Shown piece after piece: positions 61,686 to 64,000 of a stretch of DNA of 64,000 bases. The position numbers and the translations under genes were made by a program. Origin of the DNA: Mesorhizobium sp. J428 (GTDB lineage Bacteria; Pseudomonadota; Alphaproteobacteria; Rhizobiales; Rhizobiaceae). Below the pieces are notes generated by a model. It saw only the letters and a list, made by a program, of their open reading frames with translations, was not told where the DNA came from and searched no databases. Location of the stretch: positions 2,828,001 through 2,892,000 of the forward strand of contig NZ_JAJOMX010000001.1 of NCBI RefSeq assembly GCF_024699925.1, read 5' to 3'. Within the stretch, counting starts at the first letter, position 1. Every line of letters starts with the position of its first letter.

Positions 61686-62250
61686 CCGGCCGCTTCGCTT
61701 TCGCCGGGCGGTTGAGGACGATCGCGACCGGCGCCACGATCATCAGCACCTGCGGCAGGGAGAGGCCGGCAATGCTCATCAGCACGAAGGTGAGGAGCGC
61801 AATGGCGAGATATTTCAGCTCGAAGATGCGGCCCTCGGCCAGCCGGACGGTGACCGAGGAGAGGAGGCCGACGGCCGCCGCTGCGACGCCGACGAGGAAG
61901 TAGCCGGCGACGGCGCTGTCGGGATTGCTGAGATAGAGCATGCCGACGGCGACGACGAAGAGGCAGCCCGGCAGCAGCAGGGCGGCCGCGGCGACGAAGG
62001 CGCCCACCGTGCCGCGCAGCCTGTCGCCCGCCAGGACCGCGATGTTGACGGCGTTGAGCCCGGGCATCGTCTGGCTGATGGCGAGCATGGCCTTGAACTC
62101 GTCGAGGCTGAACCAGCGCTTCTTCTCGGTGAGCAGGATCTTCTGATAGGCGACGACGCCGCCGCCGAAGCTCGCCGCGCCGACGATGAGGAACTCCCGG
62201 AAGATCTCGCCGAGGAGCGCGGCTTTCCTTTCAACGACCAGTTCCGTCAT
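61675..62250 (-). CDS. chromate transporter, short-chain (N-half) subunit
   Basis: The product has 191 residues. It shows the CHR repeat GAASFGGGVVAYQKILLTEK and AISQTMPGLNAVNIAVLAG with about six membrane segments. The motif order matches the N-terminal half of ChrA. It is the first of three overlapping genes (two CHR halves and the GPP34-like gene) that lie between the two maeB 3' ends. Chromate as substrate is inferred from the family; sulfate-like anions are possible. Confidence 0.88.
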   Translation of the reverse strand: MTELVVERKAALLGEIFREFLIVGAASFGGGVVAYQKILLTEKKRWFSLDEFKAMLAISQTMPGLNAVNIAVLAGDRLRGTVGAFVAAAALLLPGCLFVVAVGMLYLSNPDSAVAGYFLVGVAAAAVGLLSSVTVRLAEGRIFELKYLAIALLTFVLMSIAGLSLPQVLMIVAPVAIVLNRPAKAKRPDAG

Positions 62251-62296
62251 CGACCCCGCCCGGCTTCCTCAGCCCGACCCGTATCAAAGCCCTCCG

Positions 62297-62319
62297 CCGG
62301 CGGCCTTGCGGGCCGCCGG
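62297..62319 (-). terminator. terminator-like hairpin after maeB
   Basis: CCGGCGGCC and GGCCGCCGG form a perfect 9-bp GC stem with a 5-base loop, beginning 4 bases past the maeB stop on the minus strand. A short CTTTG follows further on. It separates maeB from the chromate genes. Confidence 0.6.
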
Positions 62320-62323
62320 GTTC

Positions 62324-64000
62324 TCACGCGCCTGCGTTATACGCCGCGATCGCGGCCATGTTGACGATGTCAGAGTCCTTCGCCGACAGGCCCACGATCT
62401 GCACCGGCTTGTTCAGCCCCACCAGCATCGGGCCGATGACCGTGCAGCCGCCGAGTTCCTGCAGCATCTTGGTCGAGATCGAGGCGGAGTGGAAGGCGGG
62501 CATGACGAGCACGTTGGCCGGGCCGGAGAGGCGGCAGAACGGGTAGCGCTGCTGCTGGAGGCGGTAGTCCAGCGCGACGTCGGCTGCCATCTCGCCGTCA
62601 TATTCGAAATCGACGCGGCGCTTGTCGAGGATCTTCACCGCCTCCTGAACCCGCTCGGAGCGCTCGCCGGCTGGGTGGCCGAAGGTAGAGTAGGCGAGCA
62701 TCGCCACGCGCGGCTCGTAGCCCATGCGGCGGGCGAAGCCGGCGGTCTCCTCGGCGATGTCGGCGAGCTCCTCGGCGTTCGGCATGTCGTGCACGGCGGT
62801 GTCGGCGACGATGACCGTGCGGCCGCGGCAGAGCGCGAGCGAGACGCCGACGACGCGGTGGCCGGGCTTGGCGTCGATGACGCGGCGCACGTCCTCAAGT
62901 GCCGTCGAGTAGTTGCGGGTGACGCCGGTGACCATCGCGTCGGCGTCGCCCAGCGCCACCATGCAGGCGGCGAAGTGGTTGCGGTCGTTGTTGATCAGCC
63001 GCTGGCAGTCGCGCAGCAGGAAGCCTTTCCGCTGCAACTTCTCGTAGAGATGGTCGGCATAGATGGCGTTGCGGCGCGACAGGCGCGCGTTGATGACCTC
63101 GATGCCCTGCTTGTTCAAGTCGACGCCGGCATTGCGCGCGTTCTCGCGCACGACCTCCTCGCGGCCGACGAGGATGGCGGTGCCGAGCTTCTGGTTCACA
63201 TAGGAGACGGCGGCGCGCATCACCTGCTCCTCCTCGCCCTCGGCGAAGACGGTGCGCTTGGGCTGGCGGCGCACGCGGTCGTAGATGCGCTGCAGGGTCG
63301 AGGCGATCGGGTCGCGGCGGGCCGACAGCTCCTGCGCGTAGCGGTCGAAGTCGAGGATCGGCCGGCCGGCGACGCCCGAATCGATCGCCGCCTTGGCGAC
63401 GGCGACGGGAATGGCCGAGATCAGGCGCGGGTCGAACGGGACCGGGATGATGTAGTTCGGGCCGAACTTGGGCCGGTTGCCCTGGTAGGCGGCGGCGACA
63501 TCGTCGGGTACGTCCTCGCGGGCGAGCGCGGCGAGTGCGCGCGCCGCGGCGATCTTCATCGGCTCGTTGATGGTGGTGGCGCGGACGTCGAGCGCACCGC
63601 GGAAGATGTAGGGGAAGCCGAGCACGTTGTTGACCTGGTTCGGATAGTCCGAGCGGCCGGTGGCCATGATGGCGTCGGTGCGGATCTCGGCGACTTCCTC
63701 CGGCGTGATCTCCGGATCGGGATTGGCCATGGCGAAGATGATCGGGTTCTTGGCCATCGACTTGATCATCGCCGGCGTCAGCGCGCCCTTGGCCGAGAGG
63801 CCGAAGACGATGTCGGCGCCGTCCATGGCGTCGGCGAGCGTGCGCGCGTCAGTCTTGACGGCATGGGCCGATTTCCACTGGTTCATGCCCTCGGTGCGGC
63901 CCTGATAGACCACGCCCTTGGTATCGCAGAGAATGACGTTTTCGGGCGAAAAGCCCATCGACTTGATGAGCTCGATGCAGGCGATGCCGGCGGAGCCGGC
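62324..64000 (-). CDS. maeB: NADP-dependent malic enzyme MaeB (malic domain plus phosphotransacetylase-like domain), 5' end outside window
   Basis: About 558 C-terminal residues of a roughly 760-residue family are visible; the frame is open to base 64000. The NAD(P)-binding malic domain (AGSAGIACIELIKSMGFSPE split at the window edge; VFGLSAKGALTPAMIKSMAK; FAMANPDPEITPEEV; SDYPNQVNNVLGFPYIFRGA) leads to a phosphotransacetylase-like domain (about the last 320 residues; FAEGEEEQVMRAA, then LVMPAFHSASISTKMLQEL). In this fusion type the second domain is regulatory and binds acetyl-CoA. The enzyme makes pyruvate and NADPH from malate. The 3' end is complete and is duplicated in decayed form at 59601-59745. 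Confidence 0.95.
   Translation of the reverse strand, partial: AGSAGIACIELIKSMGFSPENVILCDTKGVVYQGRTEGMNQWKSAHAVKTDARTLADAMDGADIVFGLSAKGALTPAMIKSMAKNPIIFAMANPDPEITPEEVAEIRTDAIMATGRSDYPNQVNNVLGFPYIFRGALDVRATTINEPMKIAAARALAALAREDVPDDVAAAYQGNRPKFGPNYIIPVPFDPRLISAIPVAVAKAAIDSGVAGRPILDFDRYAQELSARRDPIASTLQRIYDRVRRQPKRTVFAEGEEEQVMRAAVSYVNQKLGTAILVGREEVVRENARNAGVDLNKQGIEVINARLSRRNAIYADHLYEKLQRKGFLLRDCQRLINNDRNHFAACMVALGDADAMVTGVTRNYSTALEDVRRVIDAKPGHRVVGVSLALCRGRTVIVADTAVHDMPNAEELADIAEETAGFARRMGYEPRVAMLAYSTFGHPAGERSERVQEAVKILDKRRVDFEYDGEMAADVALDYRLQQQRYPFCRLSGPANVLVMPAFHSASISTKMLQELGGCTVIGPMLVGLNKPVQIVGLSAKDSDIVNMAAIAAYNAGA

Overview
The window is high-GC DNA (roughly 65 percent by eye) with rhizobial gene order: irr divergent from fabA-fabB-fabI, lptC-lptA-lptB-rpoN-hpf-ptsN, and hsp20 next to a DUF1150 gene. 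Together with genes for ornithine lipid synthesis (olsB), a large NAD-glutamate dehydrogenase and a MaeB-type malic enzyme, this points to an alphaproteobacterium of the Hyphomicrobiales (Rhizobiales). The mosaic repeats near 56.6-57.5 kb suggest a relative of Mesorhizobium or another Phyllobacteriaceae member; that is an inference from memory of such genomes. Most of the window is chromosomal core.

Layout. 0-8.5 kb: the 3' end of selO, a small low-GC exported protein, an RsmC-like methyltransferase, a YbhN-like membrane protein, a GGDEF-EAL protein, the unsaturated fatty acid cluster fabA-fabB-fabI and divergent irr. 8.5-25.3 kb: a hydroxyacid dehydrogenase, a P-type ATPase, a minus-strand run (hydrolase, moeB, two-subunit aconitase X, SDR), purH, two small low-GC unknown genes, an MFS carrier and the 1587-residue glutamate dehydrogenase. 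25.4-34.4 kb: an AhpD-like protein, an unknown exported protein, a decayed YCII remnant, LysE and EamA exporters, typA, ribokinase, nucleoside hydrolase, hsp20 and DUF1150. 34.4-46 kb: ptsN, hpf, rpoN, lptBAC, sppA, ihfB, lapA, an OCD-family enzyme, two RNA methyltransferases, lspA and acuI. 46-56.5 kb: a hybrid histidine kinase, olsB, small membrane proteins, an arsenic operon (arsR, thioredoxin-type arsC, aqpS, glutaredoxin-type arsC), PaiB, EamA, and a LysR/NAD-epimerase divergent pair.

The most unusual part is 56.5-62.4 kb. A DUF559 nuclease-like gene sits between copies of a 64-bp repeat. Next comes an AT-rich gene for a large unrecognised P-loop ATPase, then a decayed, diverged copy of the maeB 3' end. 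A GPP34 protein with a CYTH-like C-terminal half and a two-gene split chromate transporter follow, and finally the intact maeB 3' end. Two maeB tails about 2.7 kb apart, sharing a 38-bp nearly identical core, look like the footprint of an element that inserted at the end of maeB.

Three conserved genes (rpoN, an EamA transporter, the hybrid kinase) each carry one apparent single-base frameshift. This could be real decay but is at least as likely to be assembly error, and it should be settled before any biology is read into it. No tRNA, rRNA, CRISPR array or integrase gene was seen.
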